A DNA stretch of 54,059 nt from Oscillospiraceae bacterium (GCA_017481565.1 JAFUOZ010000035.1:1-54059), one strand, 5' to 3'; positions 15,993 through 26,014 are shown, numbered from the stretch's first letter. Program-made: numbers and translations. Notes: generated by a model not told the origin, from the letters alone.

Positions 15993-16868
15993 ATGAATGA
16001 ATATCTGATCGGCTTTTTTACTGAATTTGAATATGATAACAGCGACAGACAGCATTTATTCAGCGCTTATGAAACAATAATTGCAAACGAACAGGCAAAC
16101 AGGCTTGTTAAGGAGATCCTTGCAGCTTATGAAAAGAGTATCTCAATGGACTATCAAAAAGAATTGTTTCACAGAACAAGACAAATTTCGCAGCTCTCAG
16201 GTGTGCATGAATACACCGTCGAACTGCTGGCGTTCATATTAATGTCAAAGCATCTTAAAGAGGTTTATTCCGAAAAAGGACTTGATATGCAGATATATAA
16301 AGACAGCGTCTTTGACCTGAAATGGAAGCTTGCGGAATGTAAAGCTGTCAAGGGAATATGCGGTTCATTTGTTTCACCATGGTTCTGCGGATTTTTTGAT
16401 CTGACCAGATTTGCATTGGGCAGACTTCAGTTTGAGGTTATCACAACATGGCAGGATTATGAAAAAGAAGGTATAAAACTGGAAGCTGATAAAAGCAAGG
16501 TTATCAATGTGCATATTCCGAGAACAGGTACACCGCTTGATAAGGAAAGCTGTGATAAGTCATATGCACTGGCAAGAGATTTTTTTAAAGATCAGGTAGG
16601 AGAAAATTGTCCGTTTGTATGTTATTCATGGCTTTTATATCCCGAAAACAAGAACATCCTGCCGTCTGATACCAACACATACCGATTTATGTCAGAATAT
16701 GATATCATCGGATGGGAGGTAAATGACGGAGAGGATTTATGGAGACTTTTTGACACAGAGGAAAAAGATCCTCACAGGCTTCCTTCCGACAGCTCTATGA
16801 GACGGTGTTATATCGAGCATCTGAAAAAGGGCGGTAAGGTTGGCTGCGGCTTTGGTGTCAAGCTTTGA
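15993..16868 (+). CDS. Acyltransferase-domain protein (NAT_N/GNAT_C type), function unknown
   Basis: 291 aa. An N-terminal helical domain (about 1-130) precedes a C-terminal domain with VINVHIPRTGTPLDKESCDKS, then CPFVCYSWLLYPENK and YRFMSEYDIIGWE. This matches the GNAT-like C-terminal domain that Clostridia genomes annotate as acyltransferase domain-containing protein. The usual acetyl-CoA motif A is not evident, so catalysis is unproven. It starts 13 nt after trpA and could ride on the same T-box transcript. The ribosome binding site (ACAGGTG) is modest. A strong hairpin follows. Confidence 0.7.
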   Translation: MNEYLIGFFTEFEYDNSDRQHLFSAYETIIANEQANRLVKEILAAYEKSISMDYQKELFHRTRQISQLSGVHEYTVELLAFILMSKHLKEVYSEKGLDMQIYKDSVFDLKWKLAECKAVKGICGSFVSPWFCGFFDLTRFALGRLQFEVITTWQDYEKEGIKLEADKSKVINVHIPRTGTPLDKESCDKSYALARDFFKDQVGENCPFVCYSWLLYPENKNILPSDTNTYRFMSEYDIIGWEVNDGEDLWRLFDTEEKDPHRLPSDSSMRRCYIEHLKKGGKVGCGFGVKL

Positions 16869-16884
16869 TTTGTAAAAAAATGAA

Positions 16885-16928
16885 AAAGCGTTCATACCGT
16901 ATCGAAAAACGGTATGAACGCTTTTTTT
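16885..16928 (+). terminator. Terminator of the trpBA unit
   Basis: AGCGTTCATACCGT (16887-16900) pairs with ACGGTATGAACGCT (16909-16922), followed by seven T. The T-run abuts the TTAA of the repeat element. Confidence 0.95.
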
Positions 16929-17034
16929 AAGGAATGCTGATTAATGCCATAGGCATCGTTTCAGACCCACGAAAATCCTTTGCCGCAGCGGCAAAATTGA
17001 CTGAGTGGGTCTTGAAACGATTTGATCAGCTTAA
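16927..17034. repeat. TTAA-bounded palindromic mini-element, copy A
   Basis: 108 bp between TTAA at 16927-16930 and TTAA at 17031-17034. The ends read GGAATGCTGATTAA and, inverted, GCTGATCAAA. Inside, ATCGTTTCAGACCCAC faces GTGGGTCTTGAAACGAT around a TTGCCGC/GCGGCAA core. Copy B at 37557-37681 is clearly homologous in the opposite orientation. The right end encodes the last two codons and stop of the HtrA gene. Confidence 0.8.
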
Positions 17035-18768
17035 GTTTGTATCCTGCATAAGCTCAAATTCGATATCGAATTCTGTAGTTTCGTTTTCGGTAATGCCCTG
17101 TCTGTATACGTGAGCGGTAATACGGTCACCCGGCTGTGTACCTTCAAGAGCCTGCTTTATTGTAGATGCACTGTATATCTCCACGCCGTTAAGCTCAGTG
17201 ATGATATCTCCTGCCTTAAGCTCGGTATTTGAAATATCACATTCCTCGGCAATAGTCTGAACATATATACCTCTGCGCACACCGTACGCCTCTGCAGTCG
17301 TATCATCAAGGGGAGTATAGGTTATACCTACTCTTACTCGTCCGCTGATATAGCCCTGTGAGATAATATCCTCAATGATAGGCTTTGCAAACTGTGTTGT
17401 AATAGCAAAGCCGATACCCTCATCAAGAGCTGTGGACTGATACTTTGATGATGTTATACCAACTACCTGACCATACATATTTATAAGCGCACCGCCCGAA
17501 ACCCCGGGACTCATTGCAGCATCGGTCTGTATACAGGTCATTGTATCTCCGCCTGTGCCTGCGCTTACCTCACGGTCAATTCCCGAAACATAGCCTACTG
17601 TTATAGTTCCCGAATAGCCGCCTGCATTTCCGATAGCCACTACCATTTCGCCAAGCTCCAGCTGAGATGAATCACCCAGATCTGCGGCAGTAAGGTTTTC
17701 GGCTTCTATCTTAAGAACTGCAATATCTGTCTTGCTGTCCTGACCGATTATTTTAGCCTCGTATTCGCTGTCATCGTCAAGAACTACCTTTACGCCTGCG
17801 TTTGCTTCATTTACAACATGAGCGTTTGTTACGATATATCCGTCGGGGGATATGATTATTCCGCTTCCCTGTGAATGAGGATAAAGAGTTGTATCCTTGA
17901 ATATCACCACATCAACTACAGAGGGGGATACTCTCTTTGCAACGCCTGTTGTTGTAAGCAGACCTGTTTCCTCGTCCTGATAATACTGTGATTCAAGTGC
18001 AGGCTTTGGCTGAATAGGTATCTCCACTACTGTACCTGAGCCGCCTGAGGCGTTATCCTGTCCGCCTACAGCCTCTGAGCCGATATCGGACGTTCCGCTG
18101 TCGGTAAATGCTAAAATAGCAAGCACACCAATGAAAATAGCGGCGATAACTATTATTATAGCGGCGATCCAGCCGTTTGAAAGTCTCTTCGGCTTTATTT
18201 CGGGTGAGCCTGTGTTGTATTCATAGGCAGGGGAGGAAGCTGTATATCCTCCCGAGGTATATCCCATATTCATATTCTGCTGATTATATGCAGGCGGAGG
18301 ATTATATCCTGCCTGTTGGTTGTTATAGCCGTTCTGTCGGGGATATGGCTGCTGCTGATTATACCCTTGCTGCGAATAAAAATTATTCTGTGGGTTAAAG
18401 CCGTTCTGTTGATTAAAGCTGTTCTGAGGATATCCCGCCGCATAGGGATTGTTCTGCATATTGGGATTATAGCCGTTATTATACCCCATGTTATAAGGCT
18501 TCTGAGCCTGTCGGGGCGGCATATGATAAGGCGAAGAAAAATCCTGCTCCGCAAAGGGATCGTACCCCTTTGATGTATCGATATTATCTATAACATCAAT
18601 AACATCTCTCTGAGGAGGTATATTACTGTTTGTATTATTCTGAGGAATATCACTTACAGTATTATCTGTTTGACTATTACTAATTGTATTATCAATAGTA
18701 TTATTACTTGTTGTATTATCGGCATTCTCTGTCTCAGGGAGATTGCCTGAATTATTCATCTCGTCCAT
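17026..18768 (-). CDS. HtrA/DegP-like membrane serine protease
   Basis: 580 aa. An N-terminal cytoplasmic tail of about 190 residues is extremely rich in Asn, Gln, Tyr, Pro and Gly. One membrane helix follows (about 198-220; WIAAIIIVIAAIFIGVLAIL). Next come an extracellular trypsin-like domain with the triad in TNAHVV (His), SKTDIAVLK (Asp) and PGVSGGAL (Ser), and a C-terminal PDZ domain (about 470-565). The usual GNSGG motif reads GVSGG. It degrades or refolds damaged proteins at the outer membrane face. It lies 101 nt downstream of a two-component system that may control it, though a terminator separates them. The C-terminal Leu-Ser-stop comes from a repeat element. Confidence 0.92.
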   Translation of the reverse strand: MDEMNNSGNLPETENADNTTSNNTIDNTISNSQTDNTVSDIPQNNTNSNIPPQRDVIDVIDNIDTSKGYDPFAEQDFSSPYHMPPRQAQKPYNMGYNNGYNPNMQNNPYAAGYPQNSFNQQNGFNPQNNFYSQQGYNQQQPYPRQNGYNNQQAGYNPPPAYNQQNMNMGYTSGGYTASSPAYEYNTGSPEIKPKRLSNGWIAAIIIVIAAIFIGVLAILAFTDSGTSDIGSEAVGGQDNASGGSGTVVEIPIQPKPALESQYYQDEETGLLTTTGVAKRVSPSVVDVVIFKDTTLYPHSQGSGIIISPDGYIVTNAHVVNEANAGVKVVLDDDSEYEAKIIGQDSKTDIAVLKIEAENLTAADLGDSSQLELGEMVVAIGNAGGYSGTITVGYVSGIDREVSAGTGGDTMTCIQTDAAMSPGVSGGALINMYGQVVGITSSKYQSTALDEGIGFAITTQFAKPIIEDIISQGYISGRVRVGITYTPLDDTTAEAYGVRRGIYVQTIAEECDISNTELKAGDIITELNGVEIYSASTIKQALEGTQPGDRITAHVYRQGITENETTEFDIEFELMQDTNLS

Positions 18769-18780
18769 AATGATCCTTTC

Positions 18781-18814
18781 AAAAAATCACGGGGCAGAGA
18801 ATATCACTGCCCCG
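18781..18814 (-). terminator. Terminator between histidine kinase and htrA
   Basis: CGGGGCAG (18790-18797) pairs with CTGCCCCG (18807-18814). The minus-strand tail is TGATTTTTT. Confidence 0.85.
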
Positions 18815-18817
18815 TTT

Positions 18818-18862
18818 TTAATGAACCACTGATAAAATCGTTTCAGGAATCAGTGTCCTTAA
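18818..18862. repeat. Short TTAA-bounded element, copy C (internally deleted)
   Basis: 45 bp between TTAA at 18818-18821 and 18859-18862. CACTGAT pairs with ATCAGTG, and AATCGTTTCA is shared with copies A and B. It lies just past the stop of the histidine kinase gene. Confidence 0.55.
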
Positions 18863-18869
18863 TATGTTT

Positions 18870-20342
18870 TCAGGGAGACGATGTTTCCGTACCGCCCTGC
18901 TGCTCCTCGTCCTTCCGTTTCGGAGGGGGAGAGCCTGTGGGGAAAGTAAATTCAAATTCGGTATATTCATCAGGCTTGCTTCGTACAAGTATCGTACCGT
19001 TATGAAGCTTGATAATGGAACGGACTATCGAAAGACCAAGTCCCACGCCTGTTTTATCCTTACCCCTGGATTCATCTGTTTTATAGAATCTCTCAAAAAC
19101 CTTTGAGATCTCATGCTGTTTAAGACCCTCACCCGTATTTCTTATACGGACAGCGGTAAACTCGCCCTTGTCCTCAATATCAAAGCTTATAGTTCCGCCT
19201 GTGTTTACAAATTTTACGGCATTTTCCGTAAGATTATAGATAACCTGCTGAGCAAGATCTATATCGGCATTGATATAGAATCTTCCGGAACCCAAGCCCT
19301 CTATCTCCACGTTTTTATCGTTGATCCTCTTTTCAAAGAGCAGCGCAGTCTTGAAAATAAGTGCCGACAATTCAAAGCTTTCCGTCTGCAGCTCGATCTC
19401 GCCCGATTCATATTTGGAAATATTCAGCATAGAGCGGACAAGTCGTGCAAGTCGGTCAACCTCTTCGGAAACTATACGGAGATAATATTTATGCTCCGAT
19501 TTTGGAATAGTACCGTCAAGTATGCCGTCAACAAAACCGCCGATCGTAGTCATAGGCGTTTTCAGCTCATGCGATACATTGGAAACAAAGCTTTTCCTGT
19601 CCTCCTCGATAGCCTCCAGGGAGCCTGCCATTTCATTGAGGGAGTTACCCAGATAGCCAAGCTCGTTATGCTCGGTAACGGATATCTTGCTTGAAAAATC
19701 TCCCTCACCGAAACGCTGAGCCGCCATAGTCATTTCCCTCAGCGGCTTTACAAAGCGCATTATGGAATGATACAGCAGAGGATAAGCCGCCGATATGATA
19801 AGCACCGATGCCACAAGGAATGAAATAGTCAGATCCAGCAGATACTTACGCATACTGTCCGTAGCCAGCCTGCCGAAAAGATAGTAGACATTTCCGTTAT
19901 AGCTTATCTTATAGGACATTGAAAGAAACGTTTCGCTGTAATATCCGCTTAATGTACCGAATTCATAAGTACCGTCACTTGTGGTACGCATAAGGATATT
20001 TGCGGGAACAGGTTCGTTTTTGTCTATTCCTATAATACCCTCAGAGGAAGCACAGAGCATGCCGTTTTCGTCAGTGATAAACAAATCGGCACCTGTATTT
20101 GCGTGAAGAATGGAATAATAATCGCTGCAAAGCTGAAAAATCTCATCATTGCTGTCACAGGTGATCATTTTGATCTCTGTATACTGAACAGCCTCTTCGG
20201 TATATCTTACAAGCTCATTTTTTCTGTCACGCCGATATGTCTCAACGGACATGAAAACGTGTATGCAGCTTATTATTATTACCGCACTTAATAATATTGA
20301 AAAGCAAAGGTAGAAAAACTGGGTGAAAATGCTTTTATGCAT
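18870..20342 (-). CDS. Two-component sensor histidine kinase
   Basis: 490 aa. Membrane helix 1 is at about residues 7-30, an extracytoplasmic sensor at about 31-165 and helix 2 at about 168-192. These are followed by HAMP (to about 245) and HisKA with the phospho-accepting His258 in SNVSHELKTPM. The HATPase domain has the N box NLTENAVKF and the G box GVGLGLSIV. It autophosphorylates in response to an unknown envelope signal and phosphorylates the regulator encoded just upstream, whose stop overlaps this ATG by 8 nt. The general layout (PhoR/ResE-like) and an adjacent htrA make an envelope stress role plausible but unproven. Confidence 0.95.
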   Translation of the reverse strand: MHKSIFTQFFYLCFSILLSAVIIISCIHVFMSVETYRRDRKNELVRYTEEAVQYTEIKMITCDSNDEIFQLCSDYYSILHANTGADLFITDENGMLCASSEGIIGIDKNEPVPANILMRTTSDGTYEFGTLSGYYSETFLSMSYKISYNGNVYYLFGRLATDSMRKYLLDLTISFLVASVLIISAAYPLLYHSIMRFVKPLREMTMAAQRFGEGDFSSKISVTEHNELGYLGNSLNEMAGSLEAIEEDRKSFVSNVSHELKTPMTTIGGFVDGILDGTIPKSEHKYYLRIVSEEVDRLARLVRSMLNISKYESGEIELQTESFELSALIFKTALLFEKRINDKNVEIEGLGSGRFYINADIDLAQQVIYNLTENAVKFVNTGGTISFDIEDKGEFTAVRIRNTGEGLKQHEISKVFERFYKTDESRGKDKTGVGLGLSIVRSIIKLHNGTILVRSKPDEYTEFEFTFPTGSPPPKRKDEEQQGGTETSSP

Positions 20343-21036
20343 CTTCTTCCTCAGCCTCGAACTTGTATCCTACACCCCATACTGTCTTAAGAGCCCACTT
20401 GTCGGATACATTTTCAAGCTTTTCACGGAGACGCTTGATGTGAACGTCGATAGTACGTGAATCGCCGTAATATTCAAAGCCCCATACCTCGTCAAGAAGC
20501 TGATCTCTTGTATAAACTCTGTTGGGGTTGGATGCAAGGTAGAAGAGAAGCTCAAGCTCCTTAGGAGGTGTATCCATAACCTTGCCGTTTACTCTCAGCT
20601 CATATCTTGTCATATTGACAACGAGCTTGTCATATTTTACTTCCTTGATCTCGTTATCGGGTGCAGACTGGCTTATTCTTCTTGAAACAGCCTTGATTCT
20701 TGCAATAACTTCCTTAGTATCGAAGGGCTTTACAACATAGTCGTCAGCGCCAAGCTCAAGACCGAGCACCTTATCAAAGGTCTCTGACTTAGCTGTGATC
20801 ATGATGATCGGAACATTTGACTTCTTTCTGATCTCACGGCATACCTGCCAGCCGTCAAGACCGGGAAGCATGATATCCAGAAGAACCACATCAGGCTTAA
20901 GGGCATTGAATTTAACCACTGCCTCCTCGCCGTCATGAGAGATCATAACGCTGTAGCCATCCTTTTCCAGATAAAGCTTTAAAAGTTCGCAGATATTGTT
21001 ATCGTCATCAACTACAAGTACCTTACCAAGTGACAT
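20335..21036 (-). CDS. OmpR/PhoB-family response regulator
   Basis: 233 aa. The receiver domain (about 4-118) has the acidic pocket VVDDD at residues 8-12, phospho-acceptor Asp54 in VLLDIMLPG, Thr in MITAKS and Lys in VVKPFD. The C-terminal winged helix (about 135-230; YTRDQLLDEVWGFEYYGDSRTIDVHIKRLREKL) binds DNA. GGGAGGA lies 7 nt before its ATG. It overlaps the kinase gene by 8 nt. I could not find target sites by eye. Confidence 0.97.
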   Translation of the reverse strand: MSLGKVLVVDDDNNICELLKLYLEKDGYSVMISHDGEEAVVKFNALKPDVVLLDIMLPGLDGWQVCREIRKKSNVPIIMITAKSETFDKVLGLELGADDYVVKPFDTKEVIARIKAVSRRISQSAPDNEIKEVKYDKLVVNMTRYELRVNGKVMDTPPKELELLFYLASNPNRVYTRDQLLDEVWGFEYYGDSRTIDVHIKRLREKLENVSDKWALKTVWGVGYKFEAEEEDA

Positions 21037-21302
21037 AATTAAATCCTCCCAAATAATATTTTACGTCTTATATGCACGTTTCCGGACTATGCATCAAGCC
21101 GGTAATTCAGCATAAAACTATACTATATAATTATACTGCATATTACTGCACTTTTTATTGAATTTTCGTTAACGATATCTGTATTGTTTGTAAATTTAAT
21201 AAAATATAGGTCTTAAATTTATAAAAACTAAAAAGAAAATTCATTTTCGGGAGTCGGTGGTAGTCATTACATTGACAGTTTCTGACATAATATACCATAA
21301 GT
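21037..21302. other. Intergenic region without a recognised gene
   Basis: This is the gap upstream of the response regulator. On the minus strand a TATAAT at about 21140-21135 (within GCAGTATAATTATA) is a possible -10, but no convincing -35 sits at the right distance. Nothing else is seen. Confidence 0.4.
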
Positions 21303-21340
21303 ACAAAAATGCACGGAGCTTTTAAAATGCTTCCGTGCAT
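21303..21340 (-). terminator. Terminator of the GLUG-type gene
   Basis: ATGCACGGA/TCCGTGCAT stem (21309-21340) with a minus-strand TTTTTG tail. Confidence 0.85.
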
Positions 21341-21353
21341 CATAAATCACAGA

Positions 21354-22559
21354 TCAATAATTGCGCATTGAGACAAGTCTTGCACCTCGTATTTCCCAGA
21401 GATGCTCACTGCCTGCAAAGCTGCTCATAGAGGGCATACCGTTTACACTGCTCCAGCTGCCCTTAAGCCTGCGGAAATATTTTAAATTACCGAAATTCTT
21501 TTCCGATACCGCATAGGTGACGGTCTTTTTCTTGCCCTTGCCTATGTCAACGGTCACTGAATTTTTGTCGGGCGTCAGAGTATAGCAGCCCTCAACCGCC
21601 GCCTTCGGATTTGCATAGCCTGCAATTAGTCCGCCTGTGCCGTAATCATCAAAGGGTATCTGTGACCCGTTCACACAGCTTATAATGCTGCTGTCCTTCT
21701 TGTTCTGTACATAGCCTGCAATACCGCCGTAATATTCCGCAAGATCATATAAAACGCCTGCATTTGTACAGTATTCCACAGTACCGCTGTTCACGGCGCA
21801 TATTCCTCCCGCATATTTCAGATAGAGATAATCATCTGTAAATTCTCCTCCGTCCTTTACGGCAAGCTCATAAACATTATACGAGCTTGCGATATATCCC
21901 TCGAAAACACAGCGGCTGATTTTTCCGCTGTTTGAGCCGACGATACCGCCTGCCCTTGCATCTGCGGCAACTACCGCATTACTGTAGCAATCGGATATGA
22001 CTGCCCCTGTCATTGACGCATTCTGTCCCACAACAGCGCCTGCAGTACCGCCCGTTTTCATACCGTGCATTCTGCGGCAGGAAGCCACAACTCCGCTTAC
22101 AAAGCAGTCTGTCACCTGTACATCTGATACATAGGAGGGTATCTGTGAAACGATTCCTCCCACGCAGGAATATTTTGATGTTATATATGCATCGGTAAGC
22201 TTTATATTGCGTATCCTCGCACCTGTACCCACTGTTGAGAAAAGTCCGTAGGTATCGGAGGTTAGACCCTTTATTTCATAGCCGTTTCCGTCCAGTACGC
22301 CCTTAAAGCCGCTTACAGACTTCCACCTTACGCCGCTTAAATCTATATCATTTTCAAGATGATATACTCCGTCCTTTTTCATGCTCATAAGTTCCTTTGC
22401 GGTACTTATTCCGATACTTTCCTTTTCATTGTCATCTGCTTCACATACCGCACAGCTGTCCTCGGTGATATATTCCCCTGCGGAAATACCTGTCATACAC
22501 ATTGATGATGCTATTGCAGCCGCCGACAGTACTGCGATAATTTTTCCGGATTTTTTCAT
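21354..22559 (-). CDS. Secreted beta-helix (GLUG-repeat-like) protein
   Basis: 401 aa with a signal peptide (about 1-27: MKKSGKIIAVLSAAAIASSM followed by CMTGISAGE). The mature part begins with the opening typical of GLUG proteins: ISTAKELMSM, HLENDIDLSG, then FKGVLDGNGYEIKGLT. Repeated blades of about 30-45 residues follow, with GGI-V/C-x-x-N/Q-x-G motifs (SCVGGIVSQ, AGGIVGSNSG, AGGICAVNSG, YGGIAGYV, TGGLIAGY). Such right-handed beta-helices occur in surface adhesins and peptidases. No catalytic domain or wall anchor is seen. A GGGG-containing ribosome binding site precedes ATG 22559. Function is probably surface binding, by fold only. Confidence 0.8.
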   Translation of the reverse strand: MKKSGKIIAVLSAAAIASSMCMTGISAGEYITEDSCAVCEADDNEKESIGISTAKELMSMKKDGVYHLENDIDLSGVRWKSVSGFKGVLDGNGYEIKGLTSDTYGLFSTVGTGARIRNIKLTDAYITSKYSCVGGIVSQIPSYVSDVQVTDCFVSGVVASCRRMHGMKTGGTAGAVVGQNASMTGAVISDCYSNAVVAADARAGGIVGSNSGKISRCVFEGYIASSYNVYELAVKDGGEFTDDYLYLKYAGGICAVNSGTVEYCTNAGVLYDLAEYYGGIAGYVQNKKDSSIISCVNGSQIPFDDYGTGGLIAGYANPKAAVEGCYTLTPDKNSVTVDIGKGKKKTVTYAVSEKNFGNLKYFRRLKGSWSSVNGMPSMSSFAGSEHLWEIRGARLVSMRNY

Positions 22560-22648
22560 TTTTTGATATTTCCCCTTTCGGATATTTTTCGGTTTCTGTT
22601 ATATAAACAATTCAGCAGGGTGATTTTTTTCATTTTTTCCCGAATATT

Positions 22649-23584
22649 TTACTTTCCGCAGCATTTTTTGTATTTTTTTCCGCTTCCGCAGGGACAGGGA
22701 TCGTTTCTGCCGGTTTTTTTCGTTTTTTCAACAGAGGTGGTATTCCTTTTCATCTGCGTTATTATCTGCGGCATAAGCTGACTGCCGGCAATAGCCGAAA
22801 AAAATTCTTGATTGGTTATTTCACCGTTTTTCAGTGCAGAGCATAATTCTTTTGGGTCAACCGTTTTTCTGAAATATTCCGAAAGCATCTTGGGAGAAAA
22901 TCCGCGATTATACGGAGTAGGCAGATTGTTATTCAGCTCAACGATCAGAGCAACAAATTCTTCAAGCTGAGATGGGTTCATTATTATCTTTAATTGAGTC
23001 ATTCTTGAAACCAGATTTTCAACAAAGTCTGTATCTTGTGTCATGTGAAGCTCCAGAACGCACTCAAAGGTCATATCATCGGCAGTCTCATGGTCTAATC
23101 TGAGCCTGTTGCGGAAAAATTTTCTCAGCTTGTCCGCAAGAGGGATTTTAAGGAAAACATCTTCATTTTTGTATAACAATAATTTTGATTTTTCGGGAAT
23201 ATATAAGGGTTTTCCTTGTTGTACTTCCACAGTCTGATAATAACTGTCAAATCCCGTAACAACAAGGCACTCATGAACAAGCTCACGGTCAATAGGCTTA
23301 GATGGGGGTTCGTTTTTATATAATTCCTCATAACCTAAAATAAAATAATAATGTGATTCATGCCGTGCAATTTCAGAAAAAGCAAGAAATTGTTCTTCGG
23401 TAAGCATATTTTCATTCTGTTTATTGATTATATCGTATGTGTCCTTTAAAGATATCCTATGATAATAATTAGATAAAGCATTAAAATAATCATGAAGCAG
23501 ATGAATAGCTTCTTCGGAAAGATCAAGCTTTCTGTACATTCTGTTAATTGTGCTTTCTGCATATATTCTCGGAAATCTGCTCAT
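22649..23584 (-). CDS. SEC-C motif protein
   Basis: 311 aa. The last 20 residues, [20 protein letters not shown], are a perfect SEC-C zinc motif (C-x-C...C-C), like the tail of SecA. The preceding 290 residues are helical with no family I recognise; [20 protein letters not shown] and [20 protein letters not shown] are typical stretches. SEC-C tails bind Zn and often contact ribosomes or SecB. The role here is unknown. A CGGGGGAA ribosome binding site precedes ATG 23584. It is followed after 89 nt by the secreted GLUG gene on the same strand, possibly co-transcribed. Confidence 0.8.
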   Translation of the reverse strand: MSRFPRIYAESTINRMYRKLDLSEEAIHLLHDYFNALSNYYHRISLKDTYDIINKQNENMLTEEQFLAFSEIARHESHYYFILGYEELYKNEPPSKPIDRELVHECLVVTGFDSYYQTVEVQQGKPLYIPEKSKLLLYKNEDVFLKIPLADKLRKFFRNRLRLDHETADDMTFECVLELHMTQDTDFVENLVSRMTQLKIIMNPSQLEEFVALIVELNNNLPTPYNRGFSPKMLSEYFRKTVDPKELCSALKNGEITNQEFFSAIAGSQLMPQIITQMKRNTTSVEKTKKTGRNDPCPCGSGKKYKKCCGK

Positions 23585-23816
23585 TTCTAAATTCCCCCGA
23601 TCTGATTTTATGCTTTATTATAACAGAATAACACATTATAGTCAAGTGTGAAAAAATTTTCGGTATCTATTGACAAAACAAAAAACATGTGCTATTATAA
23701 TGATATCAAAATGATATCACATAGTCAGAGTATATTATATTATTACAATGTATACATAAAATGATTAACAAAGCAGATTTTCTATTGTATTATTTATACA
23801 AATCTGAAAAAAGCTC

Positions 23817-23845
23817 TTGACAAAACTGTTGCACCGTGATATACT
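23817..23845 (+). promoter_or_regulatory. Promoter of the ABC exporter operon
   Basis: TTGACA at 23817-23822, 17-nt spacer, TGATATACT with the -10 at 23840-23845. Confidence 0.9.
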
Positions 23846-23910
23846 CACATTATGATATATATCGGAATGTGACACACATAAATCATACAAAACATGAAAG
23901 GATTGATCTT

Positions 23911-24645
23911 ATGGCAAACGTACTTGAAGTAAACGGTCTTACCAAGGAATATAAAAAGGGAGTCCGTGCCGCAAATGAGGTTTCCTTCTCCGTAAAGGAG
24001 GGCGAGATATTCGCTCTTATCGGACCTAACGGCGCAGGAAAAACAACCACTATCAGAATGATATCCACTCTTATCACCCCCACCTCGGGAGACGCTTTGG
24101 TCGGCGGATATTCCGTTGTAAAGCAGCCCGACAAGGTAAGGGAATGTATTACATATCTGCCCGATGAAGCAGGCGCATACAAGACCATGACAGGTAACGG
24201 CTATCTTAAATTCATGGCGGGTCTTTTCGCAAAGGATAAGGCAGAACAGGAAATGTTCGTAAACCGTGCACAGCAGATGTGCGGTCTTGGAGATCGTCTC
24301 AATGAAAAGATCGGCGGCTATTCAAGAGGTATGATAAGAAAGCTGCTTCTTTCAAGAGCGGTAATGACCGCTCCCAAGCTTGCTATCATGGACGAGGCAA
24401 CATCCGGTCTTGACGTTATAAATGCCCTTGATATCAGAAGAACTATCAAGAACCTTGCAAGAGAACAGGGAATGAGCTTCCTGCTTTCCTCTCACAATAT
24501 GCTTGAAATTGAGTATGTTTCCGACAGAGTAGGTATCATCACAGGCGGAAACCTGCTGGTAACAGGTACTATTGATGAGCTTAAACAGAAGTATAACGCC
24601 GAAAACCTTGAAGAAGTTTTTGAGCTTGTTGTCAATACAAAGTAA
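23911..24645 (+). CDS. ABC transporter ATP-binding protein (NatA-like)
   Basis: 244 aa from ATG 23911, which follows GAAAGGATTGATCTT. The upstream in-frame ATG at 23836 lies on the promoter -10, so it cannot be used. It has Walker A GPNGAGKTTT (about 38-47), the signature GGYSRGMIRK, Walker B LAIMDEATSGLD and the H-loop in LSSHNM. It energises the permease encoded 22 nt downstream; together they form an ABC-2 exporter resembling the NatAB sodium extruder. Substrate is uncertain: Na+, an antimicrobial or a lipid are all possible. Confidence 0.94.
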   Translation: MANVLEVNGLTKEYKKGVRAANEVSFSVKEGEIFALIGPNGAGKTTTIRMISTLITPTSGDALVGGYSVVKQPDKVRECITYLPDEAGAYKTMTGNGYLKFMAGLFAKDKAEQEMFVNRAQQMCGLGDRLNEKIGGYSRGMIRKLLLSRAVMTAPKLAIMDEATSGLDVINALDIRRTIKNLAREQGMSFLLSSHNMLEIEYVSDRVGIITGGNLLVTGTIDELKQKYNAENLEEVFELVVNTK

Positions 24646-24667
24646 GTCATGAAAGGACTGATCATAT

Positions 24668-26014
24668 ATGAAATTCAGAAATCTGCTTAAAAAGGAATTA
24701 AGCGAGCTTATCACTCCACAGGCTATTTTCAGCATGATATTTACAATGGTGCTGCTTATATTCATGGGTCAGATAATGGGCTCCGCTATGGAGGAGGGCT
24801 TTGATACCTCCGAGATAAATATCTGCAATATGGACAACACGGAATTTACGGAAAAGGTGCTTTCACAGCTGGAGGAAAAGGGTTCAAAGCCTAATATGGT
24901 CACAATCAGCGGCGAGGACTATGCAGCCGAGCTTGAAAGACTTGACCTTAACAGTGTTATAGTTATCCCCGAAGGCTTTGCAGACAGTATCCTTGTTGAT
25001 AAAAAGCCTGCCGAGCTCAGATATGTAAGTGAGCTGGGTATCGGATTTTCGGGAACTATGAGCAGTGTATCCGCTTCCGATTCGGTAAGTGCGATTCTCG
25101 ATACCGCTACAGATGAGATCCTTCTTCAGACCTACGGCATGAATGAAGATGAGATCGCAAGAATAAAGGAGCCTGTTCAGACAGTTGAATTTACCACATT
25201 CTCAGGCAAAACCGCAAACATCTCCGCTATGAGCCTTTCTTCTGTGCTTATGATGCAGTCAATGATAGCACCCTTTGTTATCTTCTTCCTGCTTATGATG
25301 GCTTCACAGATGATAATGACAGCGATCTCTACCGAGAAGATCGACAAAACTCTTGAAACACTTCTTTCCGCACCCGTACCCCGTATCACAGTACTTATGG
25401 CAAAGCTTGTGGCAGCTGTTATCGTTGCACTTCTCAATGCGCTTTCCATGATGATCGGCTTCTTCTTCTACATGACAGGCATGATGGGCAATGTTACAGA
25501 TATGGTACAGACAGAGACAACAGCAGTTGCGGAAGCAACAGGCGCACTCAATATTGCAGAGGCTATGAATGCTCTCGGTCTTTCTCTCGGAGTAGGCGAA
25601 TATCTGCTTTTCGGACTTCAGCTTTTTGTTACCGTTGCTATCGGTCTGGCGATATCCCTTATTCTCGGCGCACTTGCAGAGGACGCAAAATCCGTTCAGA
25701 ACCTTACAATGCCTATCATGATAATGGTAATGATCCCCTTCTTTATCACAATGTTCATGAACGTAAACGAAATGAGCATGGGCATCAAGGCAGTTATGTA
25801 CATCATTCCCTTTACACACAGCTATCTTGCAATAAATAATCTTATGGCAGGAAATATGCTGCTTTTCTGGGGCGGCTTCGTTTATCAGATAATATTCTTT
25901 GCTGTATGTATGTTCTTCGCTGTAAGAATTTTCACTACAGACAAGATCTTTACAATGACAGGCGCTCTTTCCGAAATGTTCAAGAAACAGCAGCAGCCCA
26001 AGGCTAAGAAGTGA
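24668..26014 (+). CDS. ABC-2 type transporter permease (NatB-like)
   Basis: 448 aa. There is one N-terminal membrane helix (about 18-37; PQAIFSMIFTMVLLIFMGQI). A large extracytoplasmic domain follows (about 40-190), then five more helices from about residue 195, with the conserved TEKIDKTLETLLSAPVPR loop that contacts the ATPase. The Met-rich membrane segments match the NatB/YhaP class. It follows the ATPase gene with an identical style of ribosome binding site (GAAAGGACTGATC). Two tandem hairpins close the operon. Confidence 0.92.
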   Translation: MKFRNLLKKELSELITPQAIFSMIFTMVLLIFMGQIMGSAMEEGFDTSEINICNMDNTEFTEKVLSQLEEKGSKPNMVTISGEDYAAELERLDLNSVIVIPEGFADSILVDKKPAELRYVSELGIGFSGTMSSVSASDSVSAILDTATDEILLQTYGMNEDEIARIKEPVQTVEFTTFSGKTANISAMSLSSVLMMQSMIAPFVIFFLLMMASQMIMTAISTEKIDKTLETLLSAPVPRITVLMAKLVAAVIVALLNALSMMIGFFFYMTGMMGNVTDMVQTETTAVAEATGALNIAEAMNALGLSLGVGEYLLFGLQLFVTVAIGLAISLILGALAEDAKSVQNLTMPIMIMVMIPFFITMFMNVNEMSMGIKAVMYIIPFTHSYLAINNLMAGNMLLFWGGFVYQIIFFAVCMFFAVRIFTTDKIFTMTGALSEMFKKQQQPKAKK